From Reyranella massiliensis 521 (GTDB lineage: Bacteria > Pseudomonadota > Alphaproteobacteria > Reyranellales > Reyranellaceae), in NCBI RefSeq assembly GCF_000312425.1, contig NZ_HE997181.1:5607400-5671399 (forward strand): DNA of 64,000 nucleotides. The letters are read 5' to 3'. Each line of letters starts with the position of its first letter. The stretch's first letter is position 1. The position numbers were made by a program, and so were the translations under genes. A model generated the notes under the pieces. The model saw only the letters and a list, made by a program, of their open reading frames with translations. It did not search any database and was not told the origin of the DNA. Of the stretch, positions 8,104 to 15,607 are shown piece by piece.

Positions 8104-9249
8104 ATGGCCGGTGCTTCCGTTCGCGACATCCGTCTCGACTTGTTCCGCGGGCTGGCGCTGTGGTTCATCTTTCTCGACCACATCCCGACCAACATCGTGA
8201 GCTGGCTGACTGTCCGCAATTACGGCTTCAGCGACGCGACCGAGATCTTCGTCTTCATCTCGGGCTACACTGCCGTGATCGCCTACAGCCGCATGATGGA
8301 GCAGGAGGGGTGGACACGCGCCGCCGCCCGCATCTACCGTCGGGTCTGGCAGCTCTATGTCGCCCACATCCTGCTGTTCGTGGCCTTCTCGGCGCAGATC
8401 GCCTGGGTCTCCATCGCGCGCGATACGCCGACGCTGATCGAGGAAATGGAACTGCTTGGCTTGGGGCAGAATCCCTATCGCGCGATTCTCGAAGCGGCGC
8501 TGCTGAAGTTCCGGCCGGTCAATCTCGACGTACTGCCGCTCTATATCGTGCTGCTGGCAGCCTTCCCGCTGGTATTGCCCCTGGTCGTGCGCTGGCCGTT
8601 CGCCGTGATCGCGGCCTCGGTCGGCCTCTATGCAGCGACGTGCCACTACAACTGGAACCTGCCCGCCTATCCGGACGAGAAGGTCTGGTACTTCAATCCC
8701 ATGGCCTGGCAGGTCGTTTTCCATGTCGGGGCGGCCTGCGCGGTTCTGGGTCCCAAGCTTGCCTGGCTGGACCGTTTCAGAGGGCTACTGACCACCCTGG
8801 CCATCGCGTTCATTCTGTTCGCGGCCTTTATCTCCTTGTCCTGGCACTATAATCCGCTGGAGCGGCTGGTCCCACACTGGGTCGGGAGGCTGATCTATCC
8901 GATCGACAAGACCAACATCGACGTCCTGAGGTTCCTGCATTTCCTGGCCGTGGCCTGGCTGGTCCGGCTGGCGGTGCCGATCGATGCGCCCAGCCTCCGC
9001 TGGCCGATCTGGCAGCCACTTCGCAGATGCGGTGAGGCATCGTTACTTATATTCTGCATCGGCACTTTTCTGGCGCTGAGCGGCCAGGTGATCGTCGGCT
9101 ACTATGAAGATTCGATCTTGTCGCAGATTATCGTGAGCATTGGGGGCATCGCGATTATGTGTCTGGCCGCCTATCTCGCTGCCTGGTCCAAGGGCGGGGG
9201 GCCGAGCGCGTCGGCACGCCGGCGCCCCCTCGCCGAGGCCTACAAGTGA
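8104..9249 (+). CDS. OpgC-family membrane acyltransferase
   Basis: 381 residues, mostly hydrophobic, with about ten membrane helices. The amino terminus RDIRLDLFRGLALWFIFLDH and the following TEIFVFISGY are characteristic of the OpgC domain (acyltransferase 3-like), the enzyme that adds succinyl groups to osmoregulated periplasmic glucans. No glucan synthase genes (opgG/opgH) are next to it, so the acceptor may be another envelope glycan. The following SGNH hydrolase starts inside its stop codon (GTGA). Confidence 0.88.
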   Translation: MAGASVRDIRLDLFRGLALWFIFLDHIPTNIVSWLTVRNYGFSDATEIFVFISGYTAVIAYSRMMEQEGWTRAAARIYRRVWQLYVAHILLFVAFSAQIAWVSIARDTPTLIEEMELLGLGQNPYRAILEAALLKFRPVNLDVLPLYIVLLAAFPLVLPLVVRWPFAVIAASVGLYAATCHYNWNLPAYPDEKVWYFNPMAWQVVFHVGAACAVLGPKLAWLDRFRGLLTTLAIAFILFAAFISLSWHYNPLERLVPHWVGRLIYPIDKTNIDVLRFLHFLAVAWLVRLAVPIDAPSLRWPIWQPLRRCGEASLLIFCIGTFLALSGQVIVGYYEDSILSQIIVSIGGIAIMCLAAYLAAWSKGGGPSASARRRPLAEAYK

Positions 9250-9986
9250 GGCCGATCCTTCTTCTCCTTCTGTTGATGACCGCAGGTCTGGCGGTTTCGC
9301 CGGCCTTCGCGCAATCAATGAAGCTTTGCCGCGCCAAGCCCGAGTTGCTTGAGCTCGGCGCACCGCTGCCGGTGGCGCGCAAGGCCCTCGCCGAGCGCAA
9401 GCAGTTGCGCATCATTGCCCTGGGTTCGTCGTCGACGTCCGGCTATGGCGCCTCCAATCCGGCGTTCGCCTATCCCACGCAGTTGCGCATCGGCCTGGAG
9501 AAGGCCCTGCCCGGCGTCGATATCGAGGTGATCAATCGCGGCATCGGCGGGCAGGACGTCGAGGAGATGGCTGCGCGCATGCGCGCGGAGATGCAGCACA
9601 ATCCGGCATCGCTGGTGATCTGGCAGACCGGCACCAATGCCGCGATCCGGCACATGCCGCTGGACAAGTTCGACAAGACGCTGCGCGGCGGCCTCGCCCT
9701 CGGCAAGTCGCTGGGCGCCGACTTCGTGCTGATGAACCTGCAGTATGTGCCGGCCGTCGTGGCGGCACCCGACAAGGAAGCCTACGAGAAGGTGATGGCC
9801 GACGCGGCCAAGGACTATGCCGCGGGTCTCTTCCGTCGCTACGACATCATGCAGTCCTGGTACGAGGACGGCATGCCCTACGCCCAGTTCGTGCAGCTCG
9901 ACGGGCTGCACCTCAACGATTTCGGCCAGAAGTGCATCGGCAAGCTGCTGACCCGCTCGATCCTGAGTGCGCTCACTGGTCCCTGA
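9246..9986 (+). CDS. secreted SGNH/GDSL-type hydrolase
   Basis: 246 residues, GTG start overlapping the OpgC stop, with a clear signal peptide (about 1-21, ending AFA). The four SGNH blocks are visible: ALGSSSTSGYGAS (nucleophile Ser block), NRGIGGQD (Gly), TGTNAAI (Asn) and DGLHLNDFG (catalytic Asp and His). Family role: esterase or deacetylase acting on acylated sugars or lipids. Coupling to an OpgC-type acyltransferase suggests that the pair adds and removes, or hands on, acyl groups on a periplasmic glycan. That link is inference. Confidence 0.87.
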   Translation: MRPILLLLLLMTAGLAVSPAFAQSMKLCRAKPELLELGAPLPVARKALAERKQLRIIALGSSSTSGYGASNPAFAYPTQLRIGLEKALPGVDIEVINRGIGGQDVEEMAARMRAEMQHNPASLVIWQTGTNAAIRHMPLDKFDKTLRGGLALGKSLGADFVLMNLQYVPAVVAAPDKEAYEKVMADAAKDYAAGLFRRYDIMQSWYEDGMPYAQFVQLDGLHLNDFGQKCIGKLLTRSILSALTGP

Positions 9987-10002
9987 CGACAAGGAGACCG
10001 CC

Positions 10003-10779
10003 ATGCCCCGCCGTTTTGTCGACCTCTCGATCTATCTCGAGAACGACGTGATCTCCGATCCCGAACCGTTCGGACCGAAGATCCAGTATCACAAGCACGA
10101 AAACACCGCGGCGCAGATCGCGGGCTTCTTTCCCGGTCTCAAGAAGGAAGACCTGCCCGACGGCCAGGGCTGGGCGGTCGAAACCGTCAACCTCTCGACG
10201 CACAACGGCACACATCTCGACGCGCCGTATCATTTCCATCCGACGATGAACAAGGGCGAGCGCGCCATCACCATCGACGAAGTGCCGCTCGAATGGTGCT
10301 TTCAACCCGGCGTGAAGCTCGACTTCCGCGACAAGCCCGATGGCCATGTCATCACGGCCAAGGAAGTCGAAGAGGAGCTGAAGCGCATCAACCACGAGCT
10401 GAAGCCGCTCGAAATCGTCGTAGTCAACACGCGCGCCGGCTCGCGCTACGGCAACAACGACTACGTGAACGCCGGCTGTGGCATGGGCTATGACGCGACG
10501 ATCTATCTTCTGGAGAAGGGCGTGCGGCTCACCGGCACGGATGCCTGGAGCTGGGACGCGCCGTTCTATTTCACGGCCCAGAGATGGGCCAAGGACCACG
10601 ATCCCTCGATCATCTGGGAAGGTCACAAGGCAGGGCGCGATATCGGCTATTGCCATCTCGAGAAGCTGCACAATCTCGAATCGCTGCCGGGCGACGGCTT
10701 CATCATCGCCTGCTTCCCGCACAAGATCCGCGGCGCGTCGGCGGGCTGGACCCGCGCCGTCGCGATCTTCGAGGAGTAG
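10003..10779 (+). CDS. cyclase family metal-dependent hydrolase
   Basis: 258 residues. The metal-binding signature of the cyclase/kynurenine formamidase family is present as STHNGTHLDAPYHF (about residues 66-79), with the usual opening VDLSIYLEND. Family members hydrolyse N-formylkynurenine, isatin or similar amides and lactones; no kynurenine genes are adjacent, so the substrate stays open. AAGGAG lies about six bases before the ATG at 10003. It follows the SGNH gene by 16 bases on the same strand but has no obvious functional tie. Confidence 0.88.
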   Translation: MPRRFVDLSIYLENDVISDPEPFGPKIQYHKHENTAAQIAGFFPGLKKEDLPDGQGWAVETVNLSTHNGTHLDAPYHFHPTMNKGERAITIDEVPLEWCFQPGVKLDFRDKPDGHVITAKEVEEELKRINHELKPLEIVVVNTRAGSRYGNNDYVNAGCGMGYDATIYLLEKGVRLTGTDAWSWDAPFYFTAQRWAKDHDPSIIWEGHKAGRDIGYCHLEKLHNLESLPGDGFIIACFPHKIRGASAGWTRAVAIFEE

Positions 10780-10785
10780 CGGCTC

Positions 10786-11418
10786 CTAAAGGGAGGCGGG
10801 CCGCCGCGCGAGAAAAAGCGCGAGGCCCAGCGACGCGATGGCGACGCCGGCACCTTGGCGCAGGCGACGCAGCAGGCCGGGGCGGGAGACGGCCGCGTCC
10901 CGCGCGCGGGCCGCGAGGAAAGTCGCCACGACATCGACGGCCGTGTTGAGCGTGACGGAGATCAGGCCCAGCACGACGAACTGCAGCCACACCGGGCCGA
11001 CCGACGGATCGACGAACTGCGGCAGGAACGCCAGGAAGAAGGCCGCCGTCTTGGGGTTCAGTGCCTCGACGACGATGCCTTCGCGAAAGGCGCGCATCGC
11101 GCCGGTTGCCGTGACCCTAGTGTCGATGGCGATGCCGGACTCGCGGAAGCTCTTGTAGCCCAGCCAGACGAGATAGATCGCGCCTGCGATCTTCAGTACC
11201 GCAAAGGCTTCGGCACTCGCCAGCACCAGCGCGGAAACGCCGATGGCGCCGGCCGCGACATGGACAAGTCCGCCGAGCCCGGTGCCGAAGCTCGACGCCA
11301 AACCCTCGTTGCGGCCGCCCGCGAGCGTGCGGGCGGCGACATAGAGCAAGCCCGGCCCCGGCGATATCGCAATTGCCAGCGCCGCCGCGAAGAAGAGAGC
11401 GAAGTTCGCGAAATCCAT
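10786..11418 (-). CDS. LysE/RhtB family exporter
   Basis: 210 residues with about six membrane helices. The opening FALFFAAALAIAISPGPGLLYVAARTLAGGRNEG carries the SPGP motif of LysE/RhtB translocators, and ALNPKTAAFFLAFLPQFVDP is the second family signature. Role: proton-driven efflux of amino acids or related small molecules at the inner membrane; the substrate is not predictable. It is followed closely upstream by the CMD-family gene on the same strand (six bases apart), so the two may be co-transcribed. Confidence 0.92.
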   Translation of the reverse strand: MDFANFALFFAAALAIAISPGPGLLYVAARTLAGGRNEGLASSFGTGLGGLVHVAAGAIGVSALVLASAEAFAVLKIAGAIYLVWLGYKSFRESGIAIDTRVTATGAMRAFREGIVVEALNPKTAAFFLAFLPQFVDPSVGPVWLQFVVLGLISVTLNTAVDVVATFLAARARDAAVSRPGLLRRLRQGAGVAIASLGLALFLARRPASL

Positions 11419-11424
11419 GCGGCC

Positions 11425-11973
11425 TTACGCCAGCGGATCGGGCTCGCCCGGCGGCAGCGGCACCTCGAAGACGTTGAGCGTCATGGAGACCAGCATGTAG
11501 TAGCCGCAGACGCCGACCAGATCGACGACGCCCTGTTCGCCGAAGGCGTCGATGGCGCGCTTGTAGTTGGCGGCAGCGACCCGGTTGGTCTCGAGGTACT
11601 CGGTGACGAAGTCGTAGATCACTTTCTCGACATCGCGCTTGAAGGGCGGCGTGGCGCGCACGCGGATCGCCTCGACGATATCGGCAGAGAGGCCTGCCTC
11701 CTTGGCGAGCCGCGCATGGGCGTAGAACTCGAACTGCGCCTTGAAGTGGCGGCCGACCAGGCAGATCGCCAGCTCCGAGAGATCCTTGGGCAGCGAATTG
11801 TTGAAGCGGCAGTACTCGCCGAGCTTCTGCGCCCGGTCCGCCAGCACCGGGCTGCGCAGCCAGGGCTCGAACGGTCCGCGCAAACCGCCGCGCGGTCCGC
11901 CCAAGATGGCATCGGCCACCTGCTTTTGATCGGGCGTGAGTTTGTTCAGGTCAAGCGGAGCCAGACGCGGCAT
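11425..11973 (-). CDS. carboxymuconolactone decarboxylase (CMD) family protein
   Basis: 182 residues, all-helical CMD fold. The conserved block is visible: KDLSELAICLVGRHFKAQFEFYAHARLAKEAGL, with the Glu and His of the family's proton relay in EFYAHARLA. The CxxC redox pair of AhpD-type members is absent, so it is not an alkylhydroperoxidase of that type; a ring-opening decarboxylase or unknown activity is more likely. It lies directly upstream of the LysE exporter. Confidence 0.87.
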   Translation of the reverse strand: MPRLAPLDLNKLTPDQKQVADAILGGPRGGLRGPFEPWLRSPVLADRAQKLGEYCRFNNSLPKDLSELAICLVGRHFKAQFEFYAHARLAKEAGLSADIVEAIRVRATPPFKRDVEKVIYDFVTEYLETNRVAAANYKRAIDAFGEQGVVDLVGVCGYYMLVSMTLNVFEVPLPPGEPDPLA

Positions 11974-12004
11974 GACGTTTCCTTTGCAATGTCTTGTGTC
12001 GTGG

Positions 12005-12607
12005 TTAGAGCGGGCAGCCGGCGTCGCCGACGCGGTTGTTGTCGGCGTTGTCGAACATGTTGTTGATCATCGCCTCGCCGGCGCGCTGGGCATTGCTGGA
12101 CTGCGTGACGCAGGAGCCGGTGGCCAGCCACAGCACCTTGCCCGTGTTCGCTTCGTAGAGCGTCAGCGAAATGCGCAGGGTCGGGCCGGAGGTCGAGGGC
12201 GTCTTGCCGTCGTAACGGCCGATCGGATTGGCCGGCAGGGTCTGGCGCGGATTGGCGCCCGGCTCGGCGTAATAGGGCTGTCCGCCGATCGTGCCTTCCG
12301 TGCGCTGGTCGCTGCCGCCCATCAGGTCGAAGTAGCTCACATCCATGCGCATGATGTTGCCGCCGGAGAAGCCGACTTCGTTGCCGCGGTTCTGCAGGCG
12401 GATCATCACCTGCCGGCGCAGCTCGCGGGAGAGGTGGGTATCCGAGGTGAGCTGCACCGCCACCTTGGCTTTGGGGATCTTCTGGTAGACCCTGACTTCG
12501 AGTTCGCCGAGCTTCGGCCCCGCACCGACGGCGCCGTAGCCCTGTGCCATTACCGGATCGACGAGCCCCAGCGTCGAGAGTGCAACGAGAGTGGCGGCAA
12601 TACGCAT
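12005..12607 (-). CDS. secreted protein of unknown function
   Basis: 200 residues with a signal peptide (about 1-21, ending VMA, then Q). The mature region alternates predicted strands and holds two cysteines, one in GSCVTQ and one three residues from the end, which could form a disulfide. The middle is rich in Gly, Pro and Tyr. I do not recognise a domain. ATG at 12607 has GGGGACAGG just upstream. It sits 17 bases downstream of the class II aldolase stop on the same strand, but no functional link is evident. Confidence 0.75.
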   Translation of the reverse strand: MRIAATLVALSTLGLVDPVMAQGYGAVGAGPKLGELEVRVYQKIPKAKVAVQLTSDTHLSRELRRQVMIRLQNRGNEVGFSGGNIMRMDVSYFDLMGGSDQRTEGTIGGQPYYAEPGANPRQTLPANPIGRYDGKTPSTSGPTLRISLTLYEANTGKVLWLATGSCVTQSSNAQRAGEAMINNMFDNADNNRVGDAGCPL

Positions 12608-12624
12608 CCTGTCCCCCAAATACC

Positions 12625-13371
12625 CTAGGCCGCCGCGAGCCTGCTCCACCCGGGTTCGTCCCGATCGAGCATGCGCTTCAGCGACTCGAAGTGCAGGAAG
12701 GCCTGCTGGGCCTCGCCTGCGATCTGCCGGGCTGTATGCTCGGCCATCGCGTCGTCGATATTGTGCAGCGGCCGGCCGGTCTGCATGGCCAGCACCTGCA
12801 CCATCGCGGCGCGCTCGAGGTAATAAAGGTCGTCGTAGGTCTGGGCAACGGTCGGCCCCGAAACGATGACGCCATGGTTGCGCAGGAAGAGGATGTCCTT
12901 GTCGCCCATGGCGCGGCACATCCGTTCTCCCTCGTCGTTCGACAGGGCGACGCCGCCGTACTTTTCGTCGTAGGCGATACGATCCCAGTAGCGAAAGGCG
13001 TTCTGGGTGCACATCTCGATGCGTCCGTCCTGGATCGAGGTCAGGGCCGTCGCGTAGGGCATGTGGGTGTGCAGCACGACCTTGGCGCGCGGGTTGCCGG
13101 CATGGATGCGGGCGTGAATGTAGAAGGCGGTCGGTTCGACGTCGTATTTGCCTTCGATGACATTGCCCTCACCGTCGGCCATGACGATGTCGGATGGCGT
13201 GATTTCGGACCAGTGCAGCCCCTGCGGATTGACGAGGAAGAGATCCTCGCGGCCGGGCACGGTCATGCTGAAATGGTTGCAGACGCCCTCGTTCAAGCCG
13301 TGGCGCGCTGCCGCGCGCAGGGCGGTAGTGAGGTCGATCCGCGCCTGGGTGACCGGGTCGTTGGCCAGCAT
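12625..13371 (-). CDS. class II aldolase/adducin family protein
   Basis: 248 residues. Family landmarks: GLNEGVCNHFSMTVPG near residue 25 (substrate phosphate-loop region), VVLHTHMPYATAL with the two zinc-binding His residues (about 100-103), and FLRNHGVIVSGPTV with the third His. Members cleave or epimerise sugar phosphates (fuculose- or ribulose-phosphate type) or act on related hydroxy acids. No sugar kinase or isomerase is adjacent, so the exact substrate is unknown. Confidence 0.9.
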   Translation of the reverse strand: MLANDPVTQARIDLTTALRAAARHGLNEGVCNHFSMTVPGREDLFLVNPQGLHWSEITPSDIVMADGEGNVIEGKYDVEPTAFYIHARIHAGNPRAKVVLHTHMPYATALTSIQDGRIEMCTQNAFRYWDRIAYDEKYGGVALSNDEGERMCRAMGDKDILFLRNHGVIVSGPTVAQTYDDLYYLERAAMVQVLAMQTGRPLHNIDDAMAEHTARQIAGEAQQAFLHFESLKRMLDRDEPGWSRLAAA

Positions 13372-13469
13372 CGAAAGGGCTCCGTTCGTAGAATCCGTCG
13401 CGGCGCGGATGATGCGGCTTCAACCCTCTCCGGCCAAGTAAAATTGGCAAGATTCGTGCGGAAAGCCCG

Positions 13470-14195
13470 TCAGGCGGGCGAGGAGTGGCGCGGCCCGCCG
13501 GCGTCGGAAATCTCGCGCACCAGCTTGGTTCGCACCGCTCGGCCGAAATGATCGAAATTGTCGGCCACGATCATGAACGAGCCCGGACCGCCGATGACGC
13601 TCTCCTCGTAGTACTTGTCGAGGGTGAGGTCGGGTGGCCGGCCGAAGTTGGTGCGGTTCATCATGACCGGCAGGCCGTTCACCACGATGCCCTGCGATAC
13701 CAGCCTGTCGCGAATGATCTCGGCCGCCGGGCCGTCGTTGGTACGGCCGTCGCCCGAGATGTCGATGACGCGGCGCTTTGGGAGTAATCCCGAGTTCTCG
13801 AAGCGCTGACCGGCATGCGCAAGCGCGGCGCCCACCGCGGTCCAGCTTTGCGAGATGCGTGGCGCTTCGGAAAGCTTCTCGGCGAAGCGTCGGGCCGCGC
13901 CGGCGCTGTCAATCACGGTCCAGTCGAGCACGACGACCTGATAGTGCGTGCCCGCCCATTCGGTGTAGCAGACGGCAATGCGCTTATGCTCGCCGGAGAG
14001 GATGGCGTCGATCACGCGGTCGTTGGTCAGGGCTTCGACATAGCCCCGCCGCTGCAGTTCCGCTTCGACCTCGTCGATGGAGCGCGAGACGTCGACGGCC
14101 AGGACAAGCTGAAGATCGACCGGCGTCTCCGCTCTCGCGGATGTCGCCGTGGCTATGGCTGCCAAAGAGCCTATGAGCGCCGACCGTCGCTTCAT
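13470..14195 (-). CDS. DUF1194-type secreted von Willebrand factor A domain protein
   Basis: 241 residues: signal peptide (about 1-20, ending ARA), then a von Willebrand A fold. The metal-ion-dependent adhesion site DVSRSID opens the domain, and SGDGRTNDG is the later conserved loop. This matches the DUF1194 group of alphaproteobacterial periplasmic proteins, whose job is unknown. I placed the start at ATG 14195 because it directly precedes a twin-Arg/hydrophobic signal; a longer start at 14225 would add ten unlikely residues. Confidence 0.85.
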   Translation of the reverse strand: MKRRSALIGSLAAIATATSARAETPVDLQLVLAVDVSRSIDEVEAELQRRGYVEALTNDRVIDAILSGEHKRIAVCYTEWAGTHYQVVVLDWTVIDSAGAARRFAEKLSEAPRISQSWTAVGAALAHAGQRFENSGLLPKRRVIDISGDGRTNDGPAAEIIRDRLVSQGIVVNGLPVMMNRTNFGRPPDLTLDKYYEESVIGGPGSFMIVADNFDHFGRAVRTKLVREISDAGGPRHSSPA

Positions 14196-14245
14196 GCCCG
14201 CCTCTCCGCCGAAGGCGCGAAGCATAGCACTGCCGCGGCGGGCGC

Positions 14246-14280
14246 AAACAAAAACGCCGGAGGCAGAACCTCCGGCGTTT
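14246..14280 (-). terminator. intrinsic terminator of the RRM protein gene
   Basis: Bases 14252-14263 and 14269-14280 form a perfect 12-base-pair stem with a five-base loop. On the minus strand the stem is followed by T-rich sequence (TTTTTGTTTG including the last stem bases). It lies about 40 bases beyond the stop of the RRM gene and between it and the next minus-strand gene. Confidence 0.88.
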
Positions 14281-14318
14281 CCGTTGATCGATCGGTCCGG
14301 CAGGGCCGGATTTGAATT

Positions 14319-14987
14319 CTACTGATCGTCGTCGAAGCCGCGCTTGCGCGGCTCGTAGTCCCGCTCGCGGCGCGGGCGATCCGGAGCACCGCCTTCGCGG
14401 CGACGCGGACGGCCGAAGTCGCCTTCGGGAGCCGCCGCCGCAGGCGGCGGACCGGAGAAGTCGGCGCGACGGTCGCGCATCGGACCACCGGCATCGCGGG
14501 CTCCATAGCCGCCGCCACCGCCGCCGCCATAGCCACCACCGCCGCCGCCGCCGCTATCGCGGCCACCACCGCCGTAGCCGCCACCACCGCCGCCGCGATA
14601 GCCACCGCCACCACCGCCGCCACCGTAGCCACCGCCACCACCGCCGCCGTAAGGCGGACGCGGGCCGCGCGGACGGAAGCCGCCGCCGTCGCGACCGCCA
14701 CCACCGCCGCCACCAAATCCACCACCGCCACCGCCGGGTTGACGCTCGACAGCTTCACGCACGGCGATTGAACGGCCATCCAACAACGCGCCGTTCATGG
14801 CCTGCATGGCAGCGGCGCCCTGGTCATCGGTTTCCATCTCGAGGAAGGCAAAGCCGCGGCTGCGGCCGGTCTCGCGATCCACGATCACTTTCGAAGATGT
14901 AACGGTGCCGAACTGAGAGAAGGCTTCAGACAGACGCTCAGACGTGACCGAATAGGGCAGGTTGCCCACAAACAATTTGCGACTCAT
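14319..14987 (-). CDS. glycine-rich RNA-binding protein with one RRM
   Basis: 222 residues. The amino-terminal RRM (about 1-80) has RNP2 as KLFVGNLP (residues 4-11) and RNP1 as RSRGFAFLE (about 43-51). The rest is low-complexity Gly tracts with interspersed Arg, Tyr, Phe and Pro (RGG- and GGY-like), then a basic, Arg-rich, acidic-ended tail. Bacterial RRM proteins of this kind are often cold- or stress-inducible RNA chaperones, but no target is visible. The GC-rich Gly repeats explain the low complexity of bases 14490-14740. A strong terminator follows. Confidence 0.93.
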   Translation of the reverse strand: MSRKLFVGNLPYSVTSERLSEAFSQFGTVTSSKVIVDRETGRSRGFAFLEMETDDQGAAAMQAMNGALLDGRSIAVREAVERQPGGGGGGFGGGGGGGRDGGGFRPRGPRPPYGGGGGGGYGGGGGGGGYRGGGGGGYGGGGRDSGGGGGGGYGGGGGGGYGARDAGGPMRDRRADFSGPPPAAAAPEGDFGRPRRREGGAPDRPRRERDYEPRKRGFDDDQ

Positions 14988-15275
14988 TCAAGGCTCTGGG
15001 CTAGAGGAAGGATCGAGCGGAGTCCGGCGCGCGCTTGCTGGACTGATGTGTCCAAGCGTTTCGTTGACCTTTGACAGATGACCAAGAATCTCACGGAAGA
15101 CGTTGACCGGTATCGCGCTCCGCGACTGTACCGAGACTCATGATGATGCTCGTCGGCTAGTGTCGCAATGCAGCACTTATGCGCTGATTCCCGCCGTGAG
15201 TCTACCCGCCGCAGCGGGCTTGAGACGGTCGCGACCACATCACACAATCGCTATCGAGAATGGGAGGTACCCCGA

Positions 15276-15590
15276 ATGATCGTCGACCATCGTACGTATG
15301 AACTGCAACCAGGTCGGTTGCGCGAATTTTTGGCACTCTATGAAAAGGAAGGTTTGCCAGTTCAGATGAAGCATCTCGGCAATCTTGTCGGATATTTCAC
15401 AACCGAGGTCGGTAATGTGAATGAGATCGTTCACATCTGGGCCTATGAAGACCTCGCTGATCGCACCAAACGTCGCGCGGCGATGGCGGCAGATCCCGCC
15501 TGGCAGTCTTATTTGCAGAAAAGCCGAGAATTCATGAAGCACATGAACAACAAGATATTGGTGCCAACCTCGTTCTCACCCACGAAGTAA
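15276..15590 (+). CDS. NIPSNAP family protein
   Basis: 104 residues beginning MIVDHRTYELQPGRL, the usual opening of NIPSNAP ferredoxin-like proteins, and containing the HIWAYEDLADR block. ATG at 15276 is preceded by GGGAGG. The 288 bases upstream, between this gene and the divergent RRM gene, hold no gene I can support and must contain both promoters. The ThDP enzyme gene begins 17 bases after the stop, so the two are likely one transcript. NIPSNAP function in bacteria is poorly known. Confidence 0.87.
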   Translation: MIVDHRTYELQPGRLREFLALYEKEGLPVQMKHLGNLVGYFTTEVGNVNEIVHIWAYEDLADRTKRRAAMAADPAWQSYLQKSREFMKHMNNKILVPTSFSPTK

Positions 15591-15607
15591 GGGAAAGATT
15601 GAAGATT

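Noticed and set aside
11425..11973. AhpD-type alkylhydroperoxidase
   Set aside because: The CxxC pair required for that activity is absent.
14490..14740. Short tandem repeats that could look like a CRISPR or satellite
   Set aside because: They are GGN codons of the glycine-rich tail in one coding frame, without spacers of even length.
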